NCBI GenBank assembly: GCA_017871115.1
Contig: JAFCIZ010000005.1
Span: 3,341,501-3,405,500, forward strand
Direction of reading: 5' to 3'
DNA length: 64,000 bases
From: Cunninghamella blakesleeana
Taxonomy: Eukaryota > Mucoromycota > Mucoromycetes > Mucorales > Cunninghamellaceae
In this document: piece after piece, positions 35,756-46,337 of the stretch
Layout: the number at the start of each line of letters is the position of its first letter
Position numbering within the stretch: the stretch's first letter is position 1
Translations under genes and position numbers: made by a program
Notes under the pieces: generated by a model
The model's database searches: none
What the model was told of the DNA's origin: nothing
The model's input: the letters and a program-made list of their open reading frames with translations, nothing else

Positions 35756-36547
35756 TTAGTTAGCACGTTTAACGAAATTACGACGTAAGAGGCTACGTTT
35801 TTGAGTAATACCATCAAGATGAGTAAGTTTAGTACCACCAAGTATTTCAGACAAGAGATTACCAATGGCTTTAAGAAGTTTACAGAGAACATTTTCACCA
35901 GAAATGTCGCCCTTTAAAATAGTTTGAATAAGTTCAAGGATCTTTTGAACAATGTTTAAGTCAAGGCCTGTAGGCTCACAAGAATTACCACCAGTAAGTT
36001 TATGACCTTCCAAAATACCGGTTAAATCTAATTCAAGACCTAAACATTTCAAGAGGTTTTCTACCAATTCCAATAATTGATGGACAAGACCTAAAAGACC
36101 GTGATCTTCTAAAAGACCATCACCTAAAAGTTCTTCAATGGTTTCACCTAAATCAAGACCGATATGTTCTAAATCTAAATGTAAAATATCAAGGTCTAAT
36201 AATCCAGAACCATGACCAATGCCAATTAAACAACTCTTATCGAGACCTAAAAGTTGATGAATCAAATTCACAACACTTTTTAATAAACCATCTACCAATA
36301 CTTTTACTTCAATAACAATATGATCTAAACCAAGATCAATTCCACTACCGTCACCACCACAGGAAGATTCAGATGAACATTCACATGACCCACATCCACC
36401 TCCACCAAGACCTAAATCAAGACCACGGGCAGCGATATCAACTTCACTAGCACTGGTAGATATACTAGAACCAATTTGGTTAGCAAAAGTTTGTTGTTGT
36501 AAAGCACATAAAGCAATAGCACCAAGAGCAATAATACTGAATTTCAT
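35756..36547 (-). CDS. Leu/Gly-rich secreted cluster protein 4, 263 aa
   Basis: The gene has a single exon. The signal peptide is MKFSIIALGAIALCALQQQ. It differs from its neighbours by a Cys-rich N-terminal patch (GGGCGSCECSSESSCGG, five Cys) and by many LGLDL/HLDLEHIGLDL-type segments with regular Leu/Asp/His. Further single Cys lie in SCLIGIG, LLKCLGL, NSCEPTG and NVLCKLL. The C-terminus has a QKR site followed by a short basic tail, SLLRRNFVKRAN. The Cys patch could be a metal site or disulfide knot. A TATAAATA box lies 163 nt upstream. The function is unknown. Confidence 0.75.
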   Translation of the reverse strand: MKFSIIALGAIALCALQQQTFANQIGSSISTSASEVDIAARGLDLGLGGGGCGSCECSSESSCGGDGSGIDLGLDHIVIEVKVLVDGLLKSVVNLIHQLLGLDKSCLIGIGHGSGLLDLDILHLDLEHIGLDLGETIEELLGDGLLEDHGLLGLVHQLLELVENLLKCLGLELDLTGILEGHKLTGGNSCEPTGLDLNIVQKILELIQTILKGDISGENVLCKLLKAIGNLLSEILGGTKLTHLDGITQKRSLLRRNFVKRAN

Positions 36548-39247
36548 TTTGAGTATATAGATAGAGGAGGAGATATTAAATTATAAAAAAATAAAAAAAA
36601 TGTAATATTATAAATATTAAAATTAAAAGTGAATTATATGAAAAAGGATTAAAAAGAGAATAATGAAAAAAAGAAAAAAAAAATGAAAACAGCAGTTAAA
36701 AGATGGTTGTATTTATATTAAAAAAAATTAAAGGTAATACAACCAAGTTCCTTTATTTTACAAGAAGTTCCCCCTCGATTTTTCTTTCCTTCCTTTTTTT
36801 TTTTTTTTTTTACTTACTCCTATTCTAGATTCTTCCCCTTTTCTTTACTTTTCTTTTTTTTTCTTTCTTTCTTTACTACTTCCACAGTCCCATTTTCATT
36901 AACAAGTGGTTATATATAGTACTTTTCATTTATTGAAAGCTCCCTATGCATAGGATGCGTAACTGTTGTTGTTGTTGGCTATTATTGATTTTTATTGAGT
37001 AACTATTACAGATGAATTAAAAAAAAAAGGAATCCTCATGATAAATTATTATATACATATACTCACTATAAAAAAAAGCAAATAGTTTTATTTTACTTAC
37101 TATAAAGAATAACTTACGATGGAAAGATATATATGTAAAAGATTTATCTCGTATTTTTTTTTGTTTACTGTTGCTTTTATTGACATGAGTTGTGATACTT
37201 GGAATTAAACTTTATTTATCACTACGGTAACTATTTGACCTCTACCAACCAATGAACTTCTCACTTACTTAAAAAAAGGAAATTATAGGAACTCAAAAAT
37301 AATTTTTATTTTATTCATCTTTTTTTTATAAAAGGTAATCATTATATATTAGTGCTTCTGTCTTTTTACATATATCTATATCTATATACCGGTTTAACAA
37401 TCAAAAAATTGCTCATTTTTATATAATCGTAAAGTTAGTTATTGATCAGTATAGAAAATAAATTGGAATAAAATAACTGAGTTTTAATCAACGATTTTCA
37501 TTATGGATATAAATATTTATTTGAAAATAGCAAATAAATAAATAAATGCATACATAAAAAAGATTTAAATGTAATATTAATTGATATATATATTATTATT
37601 ATGATTATTAAAATTTTAAAGTAAAATTGATTTATAACGGATTGTAACTCAAAAAAAGAATAAAAGTAAAGGATTTCATTATGAGTAAAAAAAAAAAACA
37701 TGTTTTTCGTTTTTTTTGTTTAAATAGTATACCTAAATTCACAATTGATATAAAAGAAAAAAAAAAAAAAAGCGCTCACAATTTGTTAACATTAAATGGT
37801 AGGGGATTTTGTACTTTTTCGCATTTTTTCTTTCAGAAAGTGGAGAAGGAGAGAATGAAGGGATTTTCTCTCTCCTATGATTCTTAAATGATATCAAATG
37901 CCATTTGCTATGTACTTACAAAAACAAATGCTCAAGTTAGCTGTTGATATAAATGATTGCTTTGATAGTATCTTTCCTCTTTCCCCTTTATTTTCTATCT
38001 GTTTAAATCTCCTTATGTGTATGCATTACTATTTGTATATATATTTATTAGTTTTCGAAATTATATGTGCATTTTACAATAAAATAAAAATAGACCAAGT
38101 ATTAAAATAATAATACCTGATTATAAAAAAAAAAAAAACCTTAAAGTATATACCTAACATAAAAGCCTATAATCCGGAAGAGTCCAAAAATGAAAAAAGA
38201 AGTGGATCTAATACATTTAGGATACAAGAAAGTTGATATAAAATTGATCGTCTTTTTTTATTTTTTTTTACTCTTTCTTTTCTTTTTAAAATAAATAAAT
38301 AAATAAAAATATTTTTTGATTTTCTTTTTCTACAATTTATCAAGTTTTTATTTATATTTATTTACTTTAATAGAATTCAATCATTTACTAATAAAACAAT
38401 AATTTATTGCTCGATTTGCCCATTAATATTCTTTACTATGACTGCTCTTCATATCAAAATTTTCTTTTCAATAATTTATTTTATATTTTATAAATTTATA
38501 TAGACAAGTATGTAATGTTGCAAAATAAATTATATACAAACTGATGAAAAATATTGAATTAAGGTTGCATGATCCAAGGTCATTATAGAATAAAAGAGAA
38601 ATAGTGATGAACAATTAAAAATAGAAAATAGAAAAAAAAAGGTCTTCAGGAATAGACGATATTTATATGTTATGTAGTTTGATATATACATATGAGCTGG
38701 TAAAAATAGTGGAGTATGTGCGTAGGATAACATAATATATAGTTGAAATATTTGAAATATAAAAATAAAATTAAACTTGGAAGGAAATGTTAGAGTATTA
38801 ATGAATTATGAATGACAAAATATGAAATAATTTTTTATTTTTAATCATATATAAATTCCTAGTTTTCTTAATAATAATAATATCATTCCACAATGCCATG
38901 ATTGTTTTACAGATGTAGAAAAAAGAGCAATTTGAGATTTCTATTAAAGCAAAAATATTATATTATATAAATCATAATAAAATATGCAGATATCTGCATA
39001 GATGCAACATGTCAAAATTTTTAAAATATCATTATTTTTTTAAAATAAAATTAACTAATAGTTGAATATGTTTTTATTGATGGCGAAGAAAAAAGTATTC
39101 TTACAGTTTTATGTAAAATAAAATGAAAATAATTAAATAGAAATATTAAAAAAGCTAATGTAAAATAAAAAATAAAAAGATATCATATTTTTTCACGTTA
39201 AAAATTAATAAATAAATGGTATATAAAAGAAGGATCCAATCATTAAT
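36548..39247. other. 2.7-kb spacer, no accepted gene
   Basis: It holds the TATA box at 36710, C/T-rich tracts near 36780-36875, and A/T-rich DNA. Short open frames at 37681, 37898 (+) and 38530 (-) are low-complexity or lack any signal, and I do not call them. Just before 39248, a block of about 100 nt resembles the same region downstream of the 42030 gene. Confidence 0.5.
36710..36717 (-). promoter_or_regulatory. TATA box of cluster protein 4 gene
   Basis: TATAAATA on the - strand lies 163 nt upstream of the start at 36547, followed by a purine-rich (+ strand) leader. Confidence 0.45.
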
Positions 39248-40036
39248 TTAGAGAGCAGAACGTCTTTCAATGGCGCGCTTGATTAAAGCACGACGTAAAG
39301 CACCAGCCTTGGTACCTTCACCTTTGACAACACCACCAAGTAAGGCATCAACAATATCAAGAACAGGCTTAAGAATACCTTCAAGACCAGTTCCTTCCAA
39401 AAGACCTTGAACTTTTTCAAGAAGACCTTTAACAACGCCAAGATCAATTTTTTTAAGAGCACCACCAGCAACATCTGGAGTGACACCACGTTTCGAAGCA
39501 CTACCAATTGAACCAACAAGCTCACCAACAAGATCTTCAAGTGCAGAGAGGTCGACAATATCACCAAGACCTAATGAGTCTAAAAGTTTAAGCAAAGTAC
39601 TGAGAAGGTCTGTCACTGTTTCCAATAATTCACCAACAAGACCACCTTCATCAAGGAGAGATCTAACAGCATCAACAAGACCACCAAGTAATTTATCAAG
39701 GTTGAGAAGCTTGGTAATATCAAGGAGGCCAGATGAACCAGTAGTACCTTCTAAACTATTAACTGTTTCTAATAATTCATCCACAGTGCTATTGATTTCT
39801 ACTGGAGCTTCACGTTTAGCTGTTCCTGAAATATTAACTGAGTCTTCAGCAGCGGGCCCAAGGAGTTTATCAGCAGGTAAACCACCAAGAACTTTAGTAT
39901 CTGTATCAGTAACGCTCCCAGTAACTCCATTAGTAGCTCCATTAGTAACTTCATTGCCTAATGGGGAAGGTCTAGCTTGAGTTTGCTGTAATAAACATAA
40001 AGCAACTGTACTAATAACAAAAAGGCTGAATTTCAT
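39248..40036 (-). CDS. Leu/Gly-rich secreted cluster protein 5, 262 aa
   Basis: The gene has a single exon. The signal peptide is MKFSLFVISTVALCLLQQ. KR sites lie near residue 74 (TAKREA) and 182 (SASKRGV). Between them is a long, almost continuous amphipathic Leu stretch with the family motif GLVGELLETVTDLLSTLLK. The last segment has VVKGLLEKVQGLLEGTG and ends ALRRALIKRAIERRSAL. The mature protein has no Cys. It is clearly the sister of the 42030 gene, sharing signal peptide, KR positions, tail and 3' flank, so the two arose by a recent local duplication. The function is unknown. Confidence 0.78.
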   Translation of the reverse strand: MKFSLFVISTVALCLLQQTQARPSPLGNEVTNGATNGVTGSVTDTDTKVLGGLPADKLLGPAAEDSVNISGTAKREAPVEINSTVDELLETVNSLEGTTGSSGLLDITKLLNLDKLLGGLVDAVRSLLDEGGLVGELLETVTDLLSTLLKLLDSLGLGDIVDLSALEDLVGELVGSIGSASKRGVTPDVAGGALKKIDLGVVKGLLEKVQGLLEGTGLEGILKPVLDIVDALLGGVVKGEGTKAGALRRALIKRAIERRSAL

Positions 40037-40151
40037 ATTGAATAGAATATTAAGTAGGAATAATTAAAAATAAAATAAAAAGAGATTATAAAAGATAATG
40101 ATAATAATGAAAAAAATAAAAGAAAACGAAAACGAAATGAAAAATAGCTTA

Positions 40152-40159
40152 TATTTATA
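40152..40159 (-). promoter_or_regulatory. TATA box of cluster protein 5 gene
   Basis: TATAAATA on the - strand lies 116 nt upstream of the start at 40036. The sister gene has the same box at 43069-43076. Confidence 0.5.
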
Positions 40160-41520
40160 GTTGAACAGAAATAAAATGAATGATGATGATGATGATTTAA
40201 AAAGTTAGATTCTATGCTTTAACCCCTTATTTTTTTATTATTTTTCGTCTTTTTTTCAAACTCATTTTGTTCATCAGGTTAAGTTAAGAGAGATTCTTAA
40301 TTTTTTACATTTTCTTCGCCATAGGGTTATAAGGAGATTGTAGCTGTGTAACTATACTTTTCATGTACCTTTTGTGTCTGAATTATCAACTTAAGGCTGA
40401 TGAATCGCTTTAATAGGAGTAAAAACTCAAGTTAAATAGATGGGAGTTTGAAAAAAAATAAATCATATACATACGTTTATCTGTAGATCTTTTTTTTTTT
40501 TTTATCAAGTTATATTGATTTTTTTTATACACAACTACTTTTTATTGCTACTATTATCATATATTAATTAAATAGTAAAAAGAATAATAATAGTTTGCAT
40601 TATTATATGGAAAGCTAATTTTTAATGATCTCTTTTTTTTTTTTTTTGATTGGTATAGTTCAAATTGATTTTCACTAATAAACTAGTGAAAGGTACCGAA
40701 TCAGGGTCGCATAATTTTAAAAATTAAAGATAAATTCAGAATAAATAAATAAATGATGATAAAGATTTCTTATAAAGGTAATCATATTGTAAATAAATAA
40801 ATAACAATGATCTTTAGAAACAAATGATTTTCATATACAGAAAGCCCCAGGACTTGTCTGTAACACTTATACAGAGGTATAATTACTCAAAAAAAAAAAA
40901 AAAGTATAAAAACTGAGCATGGTTATGTATAGAGCTATTATATGTATTATTAAAACAAAAAGTAATTTGAAATATAATTGTTATCTTAATAAAACAAAAG
41001 TGTAAAATCAATAAGGTTTTAAAGTCCATCTAATGCGGGATATCCAAAAAAGTAAACGAACACCTTCAATAACCATAAGTAAAATCAGACGAGCCATTAG
41101 TATTCATCAAGATAATTTCCACTAGTAAAACCTTAAAAACCGGATGAAAATATAAATATTATATTCCTTTCCTTATTGCTAATGGTCAATATCTATATTA
41201 ATGGGTGGATTGGGTTAAATGATAGCAAGTACAAAGTAATACGCCCATTAATAACAATCTAAGCTGAATTTCAAATTTCTAAATTGATTCCTAGACAGGT
41301 GGTTTTTTTTTATATGTACATAATATTTTGATATCGATGATGCACATAAACGTTGTTTAAATAAGAATGGGAATAAAATAAATAAATAAAATAGGGGTAA
41401 TTTATAATTTACAATTCTGATTATTTTTTTAATCATTTACAAGCCTTATATTTTATAATTTTTTTTAATAAAAATAGTTATTATTTATACATATAACACC
41501 ACTTACAGCTTTAATGATAG

Positions 41521-41521
<1 letters not shown>

Positions 41522-41561
<40 letters not shown>
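41522..41561. repeat. (TA)20 microsatellite
   Basis: Perfect TA dinucleotide run of 40 nt in the spacer; a second shorter run follows near 41597. Confidence 0.95.
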
Positions 41562-41568
<7 letters not shown>

Positions 41569-42029
41569 AATAAAGAATAGATTGAAGTTTCAAGATAATA
41601 TATATATATATATATATATTTACAGAATAATGAAGTATGGTAATAAGTCTGCATGTTTTTATGATCTACATACATGTTACATTTCAGAAGAATTAAAAAG
41701 GAAATAAAATGATCGTTTGTTTAATTTTTTTTTTTAAAAAAACAAATATATGGTTATATTTTTATTATTAGAGAAGAAAAAAAATAGAAAGTAAAAAAAA
41801 AAATATTCTAACAGTTATAAAATAAAATAGTAAAAATAATAATAGTTAAAATAAAGGCTAATACAAAATAAATAAAAAAAAATATACTTTGTCACATAAA
41901 AATATTGTTTTCATAATAAAATAATAAAAAAAAAAAAATGGATTTGCATAATTTTTTTTTTCTTTTTCAAGAATTAGCCAAATAAATAATTAAGTAAATG
42001 GTATATAAAGAAAGGGTTCAATCATTAAT

Positions 42030-42938
42030 TTAGAGAGCAGCACGTCTTTCAATGGCACGTTTGATTAAAGCACGTCGTAATGCACCAGTATTGGCAGCAC
42101 CACCACTAGTAACACCACCAAGTAAGCCCTTGACAAGGTCAAGAACGCTCTTAAGAAGGCCACCAAGGAGACCATCAATGGGACCTCCCTTACCAGAACT
42201 AGTAAGGCCACTTAAAATAGTTTTGATTTTTTCAAGGACACCTTTAACAGCATCAATATTAACAGTTTTAGAATTACCGCCAGTAATACCTGTAGTGGCG
42301 CCACGTTTAGCAATACCGCCAGCTGAACCGAGAAGGTCATCAAGAACAGCACTAAGGTCAGCAACATCACTAATACCAAGTAAATCTAAAAGTTCAAGCA
42401 CAGCTTCAAGAAGTCCTGTCACTGTTTTTAATAATCCACCAACAAGACCATCTTCTTTAAGGAGGGATCTAACAGTATCAACAATACCACCAACTAAACC
42501 TTTAAGGTTAAGCCCGACAATATCAATTGCACCAACTGTACCAGGAAGGTCTTCTAATAAACCATCAATTTCTTCCAATATACTACCTACAAGTTCATCA
42601 AGACCTAATAAATCACGTTTGGCTTGATTTTTGGTATCACCAACATCTTGGCCAGTTGAATCGCCAATATTATTTTCACCATCAACTGGAGCAACAGCAG
42701 AACCGCTACCTCCTTTACCAACAACAGTGTTACTTTCGTCACCAATAACACCGTTACCAACATTACCAGCATCAGTATTACCACCAAGTAAACCACCAGC
42801 AAGATCAGTAACAGGCTTAAGGGCTCCACCAGTAACACCTCCAGTTAAATCTTGGCTACCTCCTACTAATGGAGAAGCTTGACTTTGTTGTAATAAACAT
42901 AAGGCAACAGCACTAATAGCGAAAAGACTGAATTTCAT
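42030..42938 (-). CDS. Leu/Gly-rich secreted cluster protein 6, 302 aa
   Basis: The gene has a single exon. The signal peptide is MKFSLFAISAVALCLLQQ. The N-terminal third is Gly/Val/Asn-rich (LAGGLLGGNTDAGNVGNG). A KR site (NQAKRDLLG, near residue 107) opens an amphipathic domain with GLVGGLLKTVTGLLEAVLE. A second KR (GIAKRGA, near 213) opens the last domain. It ends ALRRALIKRAIERRAAL, differing from the 39248 tail by one residue. The mature part has no Cys. Compared with its sister, the N-terminal Gly-rich segment is about 35 residues longer. The function is unknown. Confidence 0.78.
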   Translation of the reverse strand: MKFSLFAISAVALCLLQQSQASPLVGGSQDLTGGVTGGALKPVTDLAGGLLGGNTDAGNVGNGVIGDESNTVVGKGGSGSAVAPVDGENNIGDSTGQDVGDTKNQAKRDLLGLDELVGSILEEIDGLLEDLPGTVGAIDIVGLNLKGLVGGIVDTVRSLLKEDGLVGGLLKTVTGLLEAVLELLDLLGISDVADLSAVLDDLLGSAGGIAKRGATTGITGGNSKTVNIDAVKGVLEKIKTILSGLTSSGKGGPIDGLLGGLLKSVLDLVKGLLGGVTSGGAANTGALRRALIKRAIERRAAL

Positions 42939-44968
42939 ATTGAATATAATATTAAAATAGAATAATTAAAAAAAGAATTAATAATAAAGAAAAAGAAAGA
43001 TTATAAAAGAAAGATGATATTAATAATAATGAAAAGAAAAAAAAAAAAAAGAAATGAAAAATGGTTTATATTTATAATTGAAAATAAAATGATGAAACGT
43101 AAAAGGCAATGTAAATGAAAGACAGCAAGTCCAAACGCTATAAAAAGTTAGTTTCTATACTCTCTCTCTCTCTCCCTTTGCTTTAATCCCTTACTTTTTC
43201 AAACTCCTTTTACATAAAAGTTGATGAACTATTATAATAGGAGTAAAAAATAAAAAAGATCAAGCAAGTCGATCTTTATTATTTTCATAATAATTTCTGC
43301 TTTCTTTTATAATTCAAACATTTCAAAAAAAAAAAAAAAAGGATCTTTATAATTAATATACTTTATTATCATTTATTTATTGAGTAAAATAATAATAATA
43401 ATTACAATAATTATAATAGTAACAATAATAATATGATCATGATAATGTATTATTAAATGAAATACTTTTTTTTTATTTTTCTATGATAACTGATTTGTTA
43501 AGTTTTATATTTATTTATTTATTTTACATGTGGCAATACTTTTTAAGGTTATTTAAATTTCTTTTTTTTTTTTTTTTTTTTTTTTTCAAAGGGGGTATAT
43601 AGATGACTGATTTCTATAAACCTAGGATCATCAAAAAAAAAAAAAAAAGAAAAACGGGAGAAAAAGTATATGTAAGGGGGAGAAAATATAAACTGAGAAT
43701 AAAAGCAATATCTTTTTTTCTGTAGAGTAATTTAGATAGAATAGTGAAATTGTTATTATAAAATAGAAAAAAGGATTATAATATATATTATTATTATCTT
43801 AAAAGTTGATAATAAAAAAGAATAAAAAACTCCTATTTTATTTAGCTTGATAACAGACAATGAACTATTTTATTACCGTTATATATGCTTGTCATTAAAA
43901 TATCTCGACATTTGCATAAAAAATTGTAATTCCTCCAGTTACACAATACGTTTTGCTAACAATACAATGAAGCATCATTTATCTTAATAATCATTTATAA
44001 AAAATAAAAAAACGAGAAAGAAAAAGCAACACCATCAAAAGTTATAGTAATAGTAACTATTTTACAGAAAAAGAAATGTACTATTATGAATTTATAAAAT
44101 AATAAGCACTTTTTCTCCCTCTTTTCTTCTTTTTTTACCTCGTTTTGATAATCCTAAACAACTTTTTTTAGTTTGTTCAACAAAAAACTCCTTAAATGAC
44201 CGTGAACCAACTTTTTTTTTTTGCCCACTTTATTATTATTTTGTATAATATATTACGATGATGATGCTGATAAAGGTGATAACCTGCCGTTTTTGATAGC
44301 CATTTGTAAACATGATACTTTTATGAATAAAAAGTTTATTAATAATATATATATAAAGAAAGCAAAATGATTACAGATGTTCATTCTTCATAGTATAATC
44401 TAAAATGATGACGATAATTTAAGGAAAATGATAATAATGATAATAACAAAGGGGAAAGTTTAAAACAATTAAAGGATTACTGTGAGGACAAAAAGAAAAT
44501 CGAGAATGGTGGCAAATAAATAAATAAAATCACATCTTGTATCTGCACGTTATTATTTATTTATCTTTACTTTTTACCCCAATATATTGATGTACCTCCT
44601 TGCTATGTATGATTCATTTTATATAAAGTAAATTTTATTTTACAGAATATCGTATTGATTACACTTATATGTATATACATATAAATATGAACATAATGAG
44701 AATAAAATATGGTAATAATATTCTTCTTAGGTTCCTTTTTTAGGTCATCATTGTACCTATCTATGTATATAAAAGTTTTATTTTTTTTTAAAAAAAAATA
44801 AAAGTGGGATCCATAGTATTGGTTTTTTTTATGAAAACAACTTTTTTTGATCCGATCATTTTTTCTGTTATGAAATGATATAGTTTATAAAATTCTAATT
44901 ATAATCAACACAGTTATTAGAATCAATAATGAATAATATTAAATAAATTATCATCACAGTGGATCCTA

Positions 44969-44999
<31 letters not shown>

Positions 45000-45439
45000 A
45001 CGCGAGTGCTTTCATTTTTTTGAAAAAAAGAACCATATAAATAATTAAAAAAGATAACGATATAAGAATAAGTAAACATTTTTTTATATATAGAAATCAT
45101 TGTTATATTAATCTTATTGTATCAAGAAAAAAGAAAAACAGCTCTATAGATGATTTTTATTTTAAAAAAAAACAACAATTTTAAATATTAGGTCAAAAAG
45201 TAAACTTTGCTGAATGATATACACTAATAAATCTACTTGTATTTTAGATATAGATTAGAATAGGTTCAAAATAAATATAAATGGATTATTTCTATTTTTC
45301 TTGTTATTACATTGCAGTTTTTTTTTAAAAAAAAATAAAGCCTATGGTTGAATAAAAGATCATTAAGTACAAAGTTAAATAGAGTCAAAAAGTAAAATAA
45401 TAAATCCTTGTTTTTTTTTTTTTTTTTTTTTCGTTATAT

Positions 45440-45470
<31 letters not shown>

Positions 45471-46337
45471 ATGGTATTTATCAGTTGGTTTTTCTGGAGA
45501 AAAAAGTATTTAATATAGTTTGGTAATCAAAGGCTCGTTTCGTATAATATTCAAACTTATAATTTTCAATTAAATAGCACAGCTTTTCATTTGGTAATAG
45601 TAGCTCTATTATTTATTTTAGGTTATTTTTAATTGTATGCTTTTAAAATATAATTGTTGTTTTAGGTGAAAATATAATATTATATCTATTTATTTTTCTG
45701 AAATTTATATTATACTAGTTATTATTTTTTTTATTTTTATTTTTTCGATCAATCATATTCCTTTTTGAATACTTTTCGACCAATAATAATCAAAGAAACT
45801 AAATTAATATTATTTTATCAAGAATTCTCACTTATCTACTTATAAATATATACGTTTAACAGGTTTTGATAATTGTATGCAAACAAAAAAAAATAAAGTA
45901 TTATTATATAAATACGATTTCATTTTTATTGATTTTATTTTAATAATTCTTTTCCATCTATTTTTTTTTTTTTTTTTTTTCGTGTAATGCGTTTTTGATA
46001 ACTATTTATAAAAATCTACGCATGCACAAGAAAAAAAAACCATGATATAATAACCTATTAAAGTACTTAACATTTTATAAAAAAGGGAAATCATTAAACT
46101 TGGTACAGATGTTATTTTTGGTATAGTTAAAAAATATATATTTATTAATTTTTATTTCTAAATAGGTATTTTTAAAACAATTTCATAAATTTATTATTAT
46201 TAAAAAATATAATAGTGGGATTGATGGGGTAAAAAAGGAAGAAATACAAAAATAAATTTTTTTTTATAAAAAAAATAGATGGTACAGTTATTTAATTATT
46301 ATTATTAAAAAAAAAGAGAGGAAACAAAGATTTGCAT
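42939..46337. other. 3.4-kb gene-free AT-rich region
   Basis: No gene is supported. It contains the TATA box at 43069, a CT repeat near 43157-43172, T runs near 43561-43586 and 45410-45431, TnAn palindromes at 44781-44798, 44969-44998 and 45318-45335, and a short GT run near 45458-45470. Confidence 0.55.
43069..43076 (-). promoter_or_regulatory. TATA box of cluster protein 6 gene
   Basis: TATAAATA on the - strand lies 131 nt upstream of the start at 42938. It sits in sequence similar to that upstream of the sister gene. Confidence 0.5.

Larger units (their letters stand above)
40037..42029. other. Spacer between sister paralogues
   Basis: It contains the TATA box at 40152, a (TA)20 run (41522-41561), a second TA run near 41597-41619, a T11A7 palindrome (41725-41742) and an ATATTCTAACA motif near 41802. 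A 29-codon - strand frame (41008-41097) is richer in GC and Trp/Arg than its surroundings and may be a gene fragment. Confidence 0.5.

Noticed and set aside
39480..39980. + strand Ser/Pro/Thr-rich frame (and a similar one at 42052-42627)
   Set aside because: They are antisense to the Leu/Gly-rich genes, whose low stop content on the other strand comes from Leu, Gly and Asp codons.
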